A stretch of 64,000 nucleotides of DNA from Actinomycetospora sp. NBRC 106375 (GTDB lineage: Bacteria > Actinomycetota > Actinomycetes > Mycobacteriales > Pseudonocardiaceae). Where the stretch lies: assembly GCF_030269665.1 (NCBI RefSeq), contig NZ_BSTS01000005.1, forward strand, positions 1 to 64,000. The letters run 5' to 3'. This document shows positions 27,979 to 35,611 of the stretch, in pieces. The notes beneath the pieces were generated by a model, which saw only the letters and a program-made list of their open reading frames with translations, did no database searches and had not been told where the DNA came from. The number at the start of each line of letters is the position of its first letter. The stretch's first letter is position 1. Made by a program: the position numbers and the translations under genes.

Positions 27979-28880
27979 ATCCGGCGGGCCCAGGCCTCGG
28001 CGCCGCAGTAGAGCCCGTAGGCCACGAAGCCGAGCGCGACCAGGACCAGCAGCCACGGGCCGAACGGCTGGCCGGCTAGGGTCTTGAGCGCGGCGTCGAG
28101 CCCGCCGGCCTGCCCCGGGTCGGAGCGCACGGCGGCCACGCCGAACAGCACCGCCATCACCGCGAACGCCACGGCGCGCAGCACGTGGCCGGCGATCCCC
28201 AGCCAGTGGACCGGTCCACGCAGGCGGTCCGGCAGGCGCGACCAGGCGAGGTCCTCGCCGAACGAGCCCCGGATGCCGGTCCACGCGGTCGACCCGGCGA
28301 CGACCAGCACGACGAGGGCGACGACGCCGACGATCAGCCGGCCGCCCGGGAGCGCGAGCAGGCCGGCCGTCGTCTGCTGCGATCCGCTGCTGCTCGATCC
28401 GGACGACCCGGTGGCCAGGAGCTGCACGCCGATGAGGGCCAGGAACAGCACGCCGGCCGCGGTGGCCCCGGCCGCGATGCGCCGCTGGAGTCGGTCCCAC
28501 CCGGAGGCCCAGCGGAAGCCGGTCGCGGCGGCGGCGATCTGCCAGATGCCGAAGGCCACCAGCCCGATCACGATCACGACGATGAGGGCGAACCCGAAGG
28601 GCTCCGCGGCCAGGGTGGACAGGGCGCCCTGCTGGTCGGCCTGCCCGCCGCCGCGGACCGCGATCTGCACCGCGATCGCGCCGATGAGCAGGTGGACCAG
28701 GCCGTAGCCGGCGAGCCCGACGCGACCGAGGACCTCGATCGCCCGGTGCGGCGCCTCGCCCTCGCCGTCCTGCCGTCCGACGCCGCTGAGCTGGGTGCGG
28801 GCGCCCTCGACCGCCTCGCCGAGGGCGTCACCCGGCGAGGAGGGGGATCGTGAGGGTTCCCGGGCGGCGGAGCTGCTCAC
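27975..28880 (-). CDS. DUF1206 membrane protein
   Basis: 301 residues: a soluble N-terminus of about 50 residues and about six membrane helices in three repeated pairs, each pair beginning with a G-x-x-x-H/R-x-x-x-x motif (LGRVGLAGYGLVHLLIGA; LGIAGHVLRAVAFAVMAV), the DUF1206 pattern. Function unknown. GTG at 28880 overlaps the VanW-gene stop (GTGA), so it is translationally coupled to that gene. Confidence 0.88.
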   Translation of the reverse strand: MSSSAAREPSRSPSSPGDALGEAVEGARTQLSGVGRQDGEGEAPHRAIEVLGRVGLAGYGLVHLLIGAIAVQIAVRGGGQADQQGALSTLAAEPFGFALIVVIVIGLVAFGIWQIAAAATGFRWASGWDRLQRRIAAGATAAGVLFLALIGVQLLATGSSGSSSSGSQQTTAGLLALPGGRLIVGVVALVVLVVAGSTAWTGIRGSFGEDLAWSRLPDRLRGPVHWLGIAGHVLRAVAFAVMAVLFGVAAVRSDPGQAGGLDAALKTLAGQPFGPWLLVLVALGFVAYGLYCGAEAWARRI

Positions 28881-30943
28881 GGACCGTTGCAGGTGACCGT
28901 GGGCTGGGGTTCGTAGCGCACGGTGCGTGGTTCCCGGCGGACCTCGCCGGTACGCACGTCACGCAGGACCCGCGTGTCGGTGATCGTGAAGCCCTCGGAG
29001 CCCTGCGACGGGCTGCACGTCGGGTTGCCGCCGAGGTCGCGCACCGAGGGCGGGGTGACGTTCGTGCGCGGCCCGGGCTCGGAGGTCACGTCGTACCGCT
29101 TGATGCCGTAGAGCTGCACCGTGATCGAGCTCGGGGTCCACTGGGTGCGGATGTAGATCGGGGTGGGCCCGTCGTTGGCCTGCCGCAGGTCGATGGAGCC
29201 CTCGAAGACCGTGGCCTCGCGCCCCGCCGGGTAGCGGCTGATCCAGTAGCTGTGCTCCTTGTGCTCCACGTTGCGGAGCCCGGCGAAGTAGCTCGCGTTG
29301 TAGAGCGTCGTCGCGAACTGCGACGTGCCGCCGGCCATGCCGCGACCGGGCGCGCCGTCGTCGATGATCCCCGCGTCGACGAAGCCGTTGGCGGCGTTCC
29401 GGGGTCCGGTGAACCCGTTGAGGCTGAACGTCGTGTTCGGGGCGATCACGGCGCCGTTGACGATCTCGGCGACCCGCCGGATGTTCTGCCCCGAGTCGGG
29501 CTTGAACCCGCGGGTGGTGAACTCCCCCAGCAGCTCGGCAGGCCCGAGGGCCTGCAGCGACTCGGTGGTCACCCGCGGCTGGGTGGTCGTGTAGACCGCG
29601 TTGAGCGCGCGCCCGCTCTGGGCCGGGGGCTGCGCGGGCTCCACCCCGGGCGCCGCGGGCGGCGGGGTGAACACCGGGGGCGCGGGCTGGTCGGCGGGCC
29701 GGCCCAGCGCCTCGACCATGCCGGAGAACGTCCGCGGCCAGTCGACCGCGCGGCCGACGACGGCGGGGACGACGTTCGCCTGCGTGCCCGCGAACGCCAG
29801 GGTCGCGTCCCGCGGTTCGGTCTCGGTGGTGGCGAGCTGGGGCTGGACCGCGGCGATCGCCGCCGGCTCGTCGATCGTGGCGGTCAGGCCGCCCCGCCCG
29901 TCGGGGACGAAGCGCAGGAACGTCGTGATCGCGCGCGTGGTGACCGTCGCGTTCTTCGCGTCGCCGACGACCGTGATCGGGCCGGCCACGGCGGGGCGGG
30001 CGACCCGGTCGATGGCGGTCTGGATCCCCTCGGGCGTGACGCTGACCGGTGTCGCCGTGATCGGCAGGCCGACCGGCGCGGGGTCGAGCCAGTGGTCGAC
30101 GACGGTCTGGCCGGCGGCGTTCCCGTCGACCACCTGGCCCGGCACCGCGGGCACGGCGACCGGTTCGACACCGTCGAAGCGGATGTTGCCCTCGGTGGTG
30201 GGGCGGTCGAGCTGCGGGCGGGCGGCGTCGAGTGCCTGACCGAGGGCGAAGCCGTTCACCCGCGTCACGGGGGCGACGTCCCGGGTGGCGAAGAGCGAGG
30301 TCAGGCGCGTCCACGGGTTGAAGGGCTGCTCGCCGGCCCGGGCGATCGTGCCTTCGACGTCCAGCTCGAGCCCGGCGGTGGCCGGGTCCAGGGTCGCCGT
30401 GCTCTCGCCGGCCTGCAGCGTCACCGGTCCGGCGGTGCGGCCGGCCAGCTGGCCGCGCAGCGCCGCCTCCGCCTCCGGCTGGCTCATGCCCCCGATCTCG
30501 ACCCCCGCGACGGTCACGCCGCGCGGGACGTCGGTGGAGGAGAGCAGGAGGTCGCCGACGTAGAGGACGGCGAGCAGGCCGACGACGGCCGCGCCGATCA
30601 GCAGCGGGCGACGGCGACCTCCCGACGGCTCGGCCTCGTGGGCGCCGTGCCCGGGGTGCTCCGGGTGATCGGAGCCGTCGGATCCCCAGGACGACGGACC
30701 GAAGCCGGAGGCGCCGAACGTCCGGGGATCCCGCTCGGCGACCGGGGGCAGCTGGGCGGTGCGGTCCGGGTCGGTGACCTCGGCGTCGGGATCCGGCGTG
30801 ACCCCGGGTGCGATCTCCGTCGCGGGCTCTCCGGCCATGGCCCGGGTGGGCTCGTCGAGCGTCCCGTACCCGGTCGGGTCGTCACCGGCGTGGCCGGCGT
30901 CGACGGTCGTGTCCTCGGGCGTGCGTCCCCCGGGTGAGCTCAC
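28877..30943 (-). CDS. VanW-family membrane-anchored protein with peptidoglycan-binding-like repeats
   Basis: 688 residues. A cytoplasmic acidic N-terminus (about 1–108), one membrane helix (about 110–132), extracellular repeats of the VanW-associated (PG_binding_4-like) type (VPRGVTVAGVEIGGMSQPEAEAAL), and a C-terminal VanW domain (NTTFSLNGFTGPRNAANGF; GGTSQFATTLYNASYFAG; HSYWISRYPAG). VanW occurs with glycopeptide resistance genes but its activity is not established. GTG at 30943 overlaps the stop of the upstream GroES-like gene. A Pro-rich linker sits near residues 425–455. Confidence 0.88.
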   Translation of the reverse strand: MSSPGGRTPEDTTVDAGHAGDDPTGYGTLDEPTRAMAGEPATEIAPGVTPDPDAEVTDPDRTAQLPPVAERDPRTFGASGFGPSSWGSDGSDHPEHPGHGAHEAEPSGGRRRPLLIGAAVVGLLAVLYVGDLLLSSTDVPRGVTVAGVEIGGMSQPEAEAALRGQLAGRTAGPVTLQAGESTATLDPATAGLELDVEGTIARAGEQPFNPWTRLTSLFATRDVAPVTRVNGFALGQALDAARPQLDRPTTEGNIRFDGVEPVAVPAVPGQVVDGNAAGQTVVDHWLDPAPVGLPITATPVSVTPEGIQTAIDRVARPAVAGPITVVGDAKNATVTTRAITTFLRFVPDGRGGLTATIDEPAAIAAVQPQLATTETEPRDATLAFAGTQANVVPAVVGRAVDWPRTFSGMVEALGRPADQPAPPVFTPPPAAPGVEPAQPPAQSGRALNAVYTTTQPRVTTESLQALGPAELLGEFTTRGFKPDSGQNIRRVAEIVNGAVIAPNTTFSLNGFTGPRNAANGFVDAGIIDDGAPGRGMAGGTSQFATTLYNASYFAGLRNVEHKEHSYWISRYPAGREATVFEGSIDLRQANDGPTPIYIRTQWTPSSITVQLYGIKRYDVTSEPGPRTNVTPPSVRDLGGNPTCSPSQGSEGFTITDTRVLRDVRTGEVRREPRTVRYEPQPTVTCNGP

Positions 30944-31275
30944 AGGTACAACCCCGTCCCGCTCGAACTTCTCGTCGACTCGGACGTCGCGCTCGCGACC
31001 GCGTGCAGGTCACGCTCGCGCAGCACGACGAAGGTGCGGCCGGACACGTCGACCTCGAAGTGGTCGTCCTGGCCGTAGAGCACCCGGTCCCCGACCGCGA
31101 CGCTGCGGACGTGCTGGCCGGTGCCGAAGACCTCGCCCCACACGAGCCGCTTGGCGGGCTGGGCGGTCGCGGGGATCACGATGCCCCCACTGCTGCGCCG
31201 CTCGCCCTCGCCCTGCGTGGGGGCGACCATCACACGGTCGTGGAGCATCTGGATCTCCAGCCTGGGATCCGACAC
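30940..31275 (-). CDS. GroES-like (Cpn10-fold) protein
   Basis: 111 residues with the Cpn10 beta-barrel pattern: MLHDRVMVAP, mobile-loop region GERRSSGGIVIPATA, VGDRVLYGQDDHFEVDV and a C-terminal Ser/Thr-rich extension. No GroEL gene is near and the spacing differs from the housekeeping groES, so it is probably a divergent paralogue. It is first in a three-gene operon with VanW and DUF1206 genes, joined by GTGA overlaps. GTG start at 31275 with −10 TACGAT 6 bases upstream. Confidence 0.8.
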   Translation of the reverse strand: MSDPRLEIQMLHDRVMVAPTQGEGERRSSGGIVIPATAQPAKRLVWGEVFGTGQHVRSVAVGDRVLYGQDDHFEVDVSGRTFVVLRERDLHAVASATSESTRSSSGTGLYL

Positions 31276-31281
31276 GCCGGG

Positions 31282-31287
31282 ATCGTA
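31282..31287 (-). promoter_or_regulatory. −10 box of the GroES-like/VanW/DUF1206 operon
   Basis: TACGAT on the minus strand, 6 bases before the GTG at 31275. No ribosome-binding site is visible, so the operon mRNA is probably leaderless. Confidence 0.5.
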
Positions 31288-31392
31288 CGGGGCGCGCGGT
31301 TTCGTCCGGTGCGCAGGGCGCCCGGGCGTTCACGGGGGGCTCACGCGGCCGCACCGGGACCGGAGCAGGAGAACGGCCCCGGAACGTGGAAC

Positions 31393-31437
31393 GCCCCGTG
31401 GCCCTGCCAGGTCGGGGGTCCGGCAGCGCCACGGGGC
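31393..31437 (-). terminator. Hairpin after the AAA ATPase gene
   Basis: 10-bp stem GCCCCGTGGC/GCCACGGGGC (31393–31402 with 31428–31437), continued by 5 more pairs after one mismatch; about 70 bases past the ATPase stop. Confidence 0.6.
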
Positions 31438-31508
31438 TCGCCGGATGTGTCGACCTCCGGGGGGCCCGCGTTACCCGCCCTCCCGGAGTTCACTCGTTCG
31501 GCCCAGCG

Positions 31509-32699
31509 CTAGTCGCGGCCCAGGAGGAAACGGCCGAAGTGCGGGACGGTGAACGCGATCCAGCCGCGCTCGGCGGAGAACACGAGACCCTTGCGCAGCA
31601 GGCTGTCCCGCGCCGGCGACAGCGACGAGGGCTTGCGCCCGAGGTGCTGGGCGAGCTTCGAGGTCGGGACCGGGTCGTCGCGGCCCTCGGCGATCTCCGC
31701 CATGCCCTGCAGGTACTCGCGCTCGGCCGGGGTCGCGCGCTCGTAGCGCGAGCCGAAGAAGCCCACCGCCAGCTCGGCGCCCGCCTCGGGTGCGGCCATG
31801 CGGACGTCGTCGGCGTCGATCGGGCTCTGCACCGCGGCGTCCCAGGCGGCCTTGCCGTAGGCCTGCACGAAGTACGGGTAGCCCCCGGAGACCTCGTAGA
31901 GCGCGTCGAGGGCGGCCTCGGTGAGCTCGGTGTCCTCGCGCTTGGCGGGCACGGTGAGGGCGAGGTCGGCGTCGGTGCGGTCCAGCTGGCCGATCATGAC
32001 GTAGCGGAAGAGCCGCTCGGAGTACGACTTCGAGGCGCTGAGCACCGCCGGCAGGTGCGGCAGCCCCGCGCCCACGACGACCAGCGGCGCGCCGGACTGC
32101 GAGAGCTCGTGGCACGCCGCGCAGAGGGCGGACACGTCGTCGATCCCGAGGTCCTGCATCTCGTCGATGAGCAGGGCGATGCCCACCCCGACGTCGGCGG
32201 CCAGCTCCGCGCACACCCCGAACAGCTCGACGAGGTCGATCTCGATGTCGCCGGAGTCCGCCCGACCGTTCTTCACCGGGACGTCGATGCCGGGCTGCCA
32301 GCGGTCCTTGATCTTCGCGTCGGACGGTGTCGCCTTGAGCGCGAACGCCTTGAGCACGCCCAGGGTGTCCTCGACACGGTCCGGGGCGCGGTGGTGCACG
32401 GCGAGGTCGCGGATCGCCCGGTGCAGGGCCGCCGAGAGCGGGCGCCGCAGGTCGGCGTCGGGGCGGGCCTCGATCTTCCCGGCGCCCCACCCCGCACGGA
32501 CGGCCATCGAGCGCAGCTCGCCGAGCAGGACCGTCTTGCCCACCCCGCGCAGGCCGGTGAGCACGAGGCTGCGCTCGGGGCGGCCGCGGGCCACACGCTC
32601 GAGCACGACGTCGAACGCGTCGACCTCGCGGTCCCGGCCGGCCATCTCGGGCGGGCGCTGTCCCGCGCCGGGCGCGTACGGGTTGCGCACCGGATCCAT
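31509..32699 (-). CDS. AAA/STAND-like ATP-binding protein
   Basis: 396 residues. Walker A GLRGVGKT (near residue 50), Walker B ALLIDEMQDLG (near 175), a sensor-like VVVGAGLPHLP, then a C-terminal winged-helix-like region (TSKLAQHLGRKPSSLSPARDSLLRKGLV). The layout matches the family of orphan actinobacterial and archaeal-type ATPases with a C-terminal HTH; role unknown. ATG at 32699; TACGCT lies 7 bases upstream on the minus strand, so it is likely leaderless. Confidence 0.8.
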   Translation of the reverse strand: MDPVRNPYAPGAGQRPPEMAGRDREVDAFDVVLERVARGRPERSLVLTGLRGVGKTVLLGELRSMAVRAGWGAGKIEARPDADLRRPLSAALHRAIRDLAVHHRAPDRVEDTLGVLKAFALKATPSDAKIKDRWQPGIDVPVKNGRADSGDIEIDLVELFGVCAELAADVGVGIALLIDEMQDLGIDDVSALCAACHELSQSGAPLVVVGAGLPHLPAVLSASKSYSERLFRYVMIGQLDRTDADLALTVPAKREDTELTEAALDALYEVSGGYPYFVQAYGKAAWDAAVQSPIDADDVRMAAPEAGAELAVGFFGSRYERATPAEREYLQGMAEIAEGRDDPVPTSKLAQHLGRKPSSLSPARDSLLRKGLVFSAERGWIAFTVPHFGRFLLGRD

Positions 32700-32706
32700 G
32701 GATCGG

Positions 32707-32712
32707 AGCGTA
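32707..32712 (-). promoter_or_regulatory. −10 box of the ATPase gene
   Basis: TACGCT, 7 bases, then ATG at 32699 on the minus strand. No ribosome-binding site. Confidence 0.45.
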
Positions 32713-32790
32713 TGGGCCTCTCTAGCGTCCGCCCGATACCTCGCGAGAATCCGCGATCGGCGTGTCGCGCTCGGCGCGGGGGCCCGCCGG

Positions 32791-32912
32791 GAGGAGCGAG
32801 GGACGCCCTGGCTGCGTGGCGGGCAGCGAGGGACGCCTTCGCGCCGCGGGGCCGGGCGGGCCTCGGAGGAGCGAGGGACGCCCTGGCTGCGTGGCGGGCA
32901 GCGAGGGACGCC
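32791..32912. repeat. 47-bp direct repeat, two copies
   Basis: Bases 32791–32837 recur exactly at 32866–32912. Each copy contains GCGAGGGACGCC twice, so that 12-mer occurs four times. The repeats lie in the 268-base gap between the ATPase and tetR genes. Flanking TCTAGCGT motifs occur at about 32722 and 32968. No gene is supported in this gap. Confidence 0.85.
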
Positions 32913-32967
32913 CTCGCTCCCACCGACCCACCCCACCCGCGCCGCGTCTCGCGCGGTATCGCCCCGT

Positions 32968-33639
32968 CTAGCGTTCTCCCGAGACACCGGCAGAGGACGC
33001 GATCGTCCCGCCAGCGAGCCCCGTGCGCCCCGTGAGCCCGTCGAGCCCTGGACCGACGACGGTGACGAGCATGTCGGCGAGGACGTCGGCGGGATCCCCG
33101 TCGCCGACGTCCGGGTCACCGGTCAGCCACCAGTCCGCGAGCCCTTCGGCCGCACCGACGAGCGTGTGGGCGTAGGGCTGCGCGACGGCGCGGGGCACGC
33201 CGAGGCCGCCGGCCATGAGGTCGGCCGCCTGGTCGACGATCTGGCGGCGCAGGGCGTCGACCTCGCCGGCGAAGGGCCCCGTGGAGGCCTGGCGCCACAG
33301 CACGGTCCAGCCGGCCTGGCGGGTGGTCAGGGCGTGGAAGAACGCGCGCAGGGCGCGGCGCAGGCGCTCGAGGGGCTCGTCGTCGGCGGCGCCGGCCGCG
33401 CTCTCGACCGAGCGCAGCAGGCGCTCGGCCTCGCGGTGCAGGCACGCGGCGAAGAGCTCCTCCTTGCTGCCGCCGTGCGCGTAGACCAGCGGCTTGCTGA
33501 CCCCGGCCCGCGCCGCCACGGCGTCCATCGACGCGCCGTGGAAGCCCTCCTCGGAGAACACCGCGACCGCGGCGTCGAGGACCTGCTGCCGGCGCACCTC
33601 GGGCGCGAGACGCCGGCGCGGGTGAGTCTCCGAGGTCAC
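32968..33639 (-). CDS. TetR-family transcriptional regulator
   Basis: 223 residues. N-terminal HTH (RRQQVLDAAVAVFSEEGFHGASMDAVAARAGVSKPLVYAHGGSKEELFAACL) and a helical ligand domain. Divergent from the SCP2/acyl-CoA dehydrogenase pair with 96 bases between starts, so it may control lipid-catabolic genes. GTG at 33639. A TACCGGCGCGTA site overlaps its likely promoter. Confidence 0.92.
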   Translation of the reverse strand: MTSETHPRRRLAPEVRRQQVLDAAVAVFSEEGFHGASMDAVAARAGVSKPLVYAHGGSKEELFAACLHREAERLLRSVESAAGAADDEPLERLRRALRAFFHALTTRQAGWTVLWRQASTGPFAGEVDALRRQIVDQAADLMAGGLGVPRAVAQPYAHTLVGAAEGLADWWLTGDPDVGDGDPADVLADMLVTVVGPGLDGLTGRTGLAGGTIASSAGVSGER

Positions 33640-33653
33640 TCTTGCCCCGTATC

Positions 33654-33665
33654 TACCGGCGCGTA
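33654..33665. promoter_or_regulatory. TetR operator candidate
   Basis: TACCGGCGCGTA, a one-off palindrome in the divergent tetR/SCP2 region, close to the perfect palindrome upstream of fadE5 (25122–25133). Confidence 0.35.
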
Positions 33666-33735
33666 AAGTAGCCGCTGTTGCCGGGACCGCCAGTACCGGA
33701 CACATCCGCCACCTCGCCGACGCCGGAGTGAGACC

Positions 33736-34272
33736 GTGCCCGAGAAGATCGACGTCAACGAGCTGGGTCGCAGCGTCGACCCGAAGTCGTTGTCCGACGA
33801 GCAGCTCGTCGACGCCCTGCGCGACGGCCTGGCCTCCGACGGGGGCAAGGACATCGATCCCTCCCTGTTCGCGCGACTGGTCAAGAGCACCGGCAAGGGC
33901 CAGCTCGAGGCCGTCATGGCGTCCGACGTCCGCCGGCCCGTGCTCGACGCCATCTTCGGGCGAATGGCCGAGTTCTACTCCTCGAAGGGGTCGAGCGCGA
34001 AGCGCCAGGTCGTGCACTGGCACGTCACCGGCAACTCTTCGTCCGGCACCGACGACTTCCAGACGGCCATGCAGCACGGTACGTGCGAGGTGTCCGAGGA
34101 GCTCTCCGAGGAGCCCCGCACCGAGCTGTCGATGGACGGCGTGCAGTTCCTCAAGGTCGTCACGAACAACGCGTCGCCGGTCACGCTGTTCATGACCCGC
34201 AAGCTGAAGGTCTCCGGCGACGTCGGGTTCGCGACGGCGCTGCAGAAGATGTTCACGATCCCCTCGGCGTGA
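33736..34272 (+). CDS. SCP2 sterol-binding-like domain protein
   Basis: 178 residues. Residues about 60–175 have the SCP2 fold pattern (MAEFYSSKGSSAKRQVVHWHVTG … TELSMDGVQFLKVVTNNASPVTLFMTRKLKVSGDVGFATALQKMF). The N-terminal 50 residues are helical and resemble those of actinobacterial SCP2 proteins. It probably binds lipids or acyl-CoAs for the dehydrogenase whose gene starts 14 bases downstream. GTG at 33736 with a GGAG upstream. Confidence 0.85.
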   Translation: MPEKIDVNELGRSVDPKSLSDEQLVDALRDGLASDGGKDIDPSLFARLVKSTGKGQLEAVMASDVRRPVLDAIFGRMAEFYSSKGSSAKRQVVHWHVTGNSSSGTDDFQTAMQHGTCEVSEELSEEPRTELSMDGVQFLKVVTNNASPVTLFMTRKLKVSGDVGFATALQKMFTIPSA

Positions 34273-34286
34273 CAGGAGTCCCCGCG

Positions 34287-35498
34287 ATGACCTTCTCCAT
34301 GGAGCTCTCCGAGGAGCACACCGACCTCCGCGACTGGGCCCACGGGTTCGCCGCCGACGTCATCCGCCCGGCCGCCGCCGAGTGGGACGAGCGCGAGGAG
34401 ACCCCGTGGCCCGTCCTCCAGGAGGCCGCGAAGATCGAGCTGTACAACTTCGAGACCCTGGCCAGCTTCTGGGGCGACGAGACCGGCCTGAGCCTGCCGC
34501 TGGTCAACGAGGAGCTCTTCTGGGGCGACGGCGGCATCGGCATGGCGATCTTCGGGACGACCCTCGCCGTGGCCGGCATCTTCTCCTCGGGCACGCCCGA
34601 GCAGATGGTCGAGTGGATCCCGCAGTGCTACGGCGACGCCGGCGACGTCAAGGTCGCGGCGTTCTGCTCCTCGGAGCCCGAGTCGGGGTCGGACGTCTCG
34701 GCGATGCGCACCCGCGCGGTCTACGACGAGGCCAAGGACGAGTGGACGCTCACCGGCCAGAAGGCGTGGGCGACCAACGGCGGCATCGCGAACATCCACG
34801 TCGTGCAGGCGGTCGTCGACTCGTCGCTGGGCTCCCGCGGGCAGGCGGCGTTCGTCGTCCCGCCGGACACGCCGGGCCTGGAGACGGCCAAGAAGATCAA
34901 GAAGATGGGCCTGCGCGCGTCGCACACCGCCGACGTCTTCCTCGACGACGTCACGGTCCCCGGCTCGTGCCTGCTCGGCGGCAAGGAGAAGCTCGACGAG
35001 CGCCTCGCCCGGGCCCGTGAGGGCGTGAAGTCCAAGGGCTCGGCGGCCATGCAGACCTTCGAGCTCTCCCGTCCGACGGTCGGCTCGCAGGCGATCGGCA
35101 TCGCCCGCGCGGCCTACGAGTACGCCCTCGAGTACGCCAAGGGCCGCGAGACCTTCGGGCGCCCGATCATCGACAACCAGTCGATCGCGTTCACGCTCGC
35201 CGACATGAAGACCGAGATCGACGCCGCCCGCATGCTCGTCTGGCGCGCGGCGTGGATGGGTCGCAACGGCGTCGCGTTCGAGGCCGGTGAGGGCTCGATG
35301 TCCAAGCTCAAGGCCGGCCGCGTCGCCGTCTGGGCCACCGAGCGGGCGATCCAGATCCTCGGCGGTGCGGGCTACTCGCGCGAGCACCCGGTAGAGCGGA
35401 TGCACCGCGACTCGAAGATCTACGACATCTTCGAGGGCACCGAACAGATCCAGCAGCTCGTCATCGCCCGCGCCATCAGCGGACGGCACATCGCCTGA
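34287..35498 (+). CDS. Acyl-CoA dehydrogenase; its 3' end is the element's attachment site
   Basis: 403 residues, normal length. SSEPESGSDVSAMRTRA, KMGLRASHTADVFLDDV, GRETFGRPIIDNQSIAF and the C-terminal HRDSKIYDIFEGTEQIQQL (with the Glu base region) are standard. It oxidises an acyl-CoA in a pathway probably shared with the adjacent SCP2 protein. ACAGGAG precedes the ATG. The last 84 bases including the stop are duplicated at 48131–48214 at the far end of the mobile element. The gene remains complete because the element brought an equivalent 3' end (stop TGA here, TAG in the displaced copy). Confidence 0.95.
   Translation: MTFSMELSEEHTDLRDWAHGFAADVIRPAAAEWDEREETPWPVLQEAAKIELYNFETLASFWGDETGLSLPLVNEELFWGDGGIGMAIFGTTLAVAGIFSSGTPEQMVEWIPQCYGDAGDVKVAAFCSSEPESGSDVSAMRTRAVYDEAKDEWTLTGQKAWATNGGIANIHVVQAVVDSSLGSRGQAAFVVPPDTPGLETAKKIKKMGLRASHTADVFLDDVTVPGSCLLGGKEKLDERLARAREGVKSKGSAAMQTFELSRPTVGSQAIGIARAAYEYALEYAKGRETFGRPIIDNQSIAFTLADMKTEIDAARMLVWRAAWMGRNGVAFEAGEGSMSKLKAGRVAVWATERAIQILGGAGYSREHPVERMHRDSKIYDIFEGTEQIQQLVIARAISGRHIA
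35415..35498 (+). repeat. Left attachment site (attL) within the acyl-CoA dehydrogenase gene
   Basis: 84 bases matching 48131–48214 except at three bases and the stop codon. Two blocks are identical: 35415–35443 (29 bases) and 35445–35482 (38 bases). The crossover is probably inside one of them. Confidence 0.85.
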
Positions 35499-35517
35499 GG
35501 CTCCCCAGCGGCATCGG

Positions 35518-35550
35518 CGCTGGTCACGAAGGCTGTTCTCGTGATCAGCG
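35518..35550 (+). terminator. Hairpin after the acyl-CoA dehydrogenase
   Basis: 12-bp stem (35518–35529 with 35539–35550, one G·T pair) 20 bases past the stop, inside the element's left end. It can terminate both the host gene and, from the other side, the integrase mRNA. Confidence 0.6.
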
Positions 35551-35611
35551 TCGTTGTGCATCCACGCCCGGCGGGGCCCACGACGCCCGGTCCTCGTTGG
35601 CGTCTTCATGA

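Noticed and set aside
32791-32912. Possible CRISPR array
   Set aside because: Only two 47-bp units, internal sub-repeats, no cas genes nearby.
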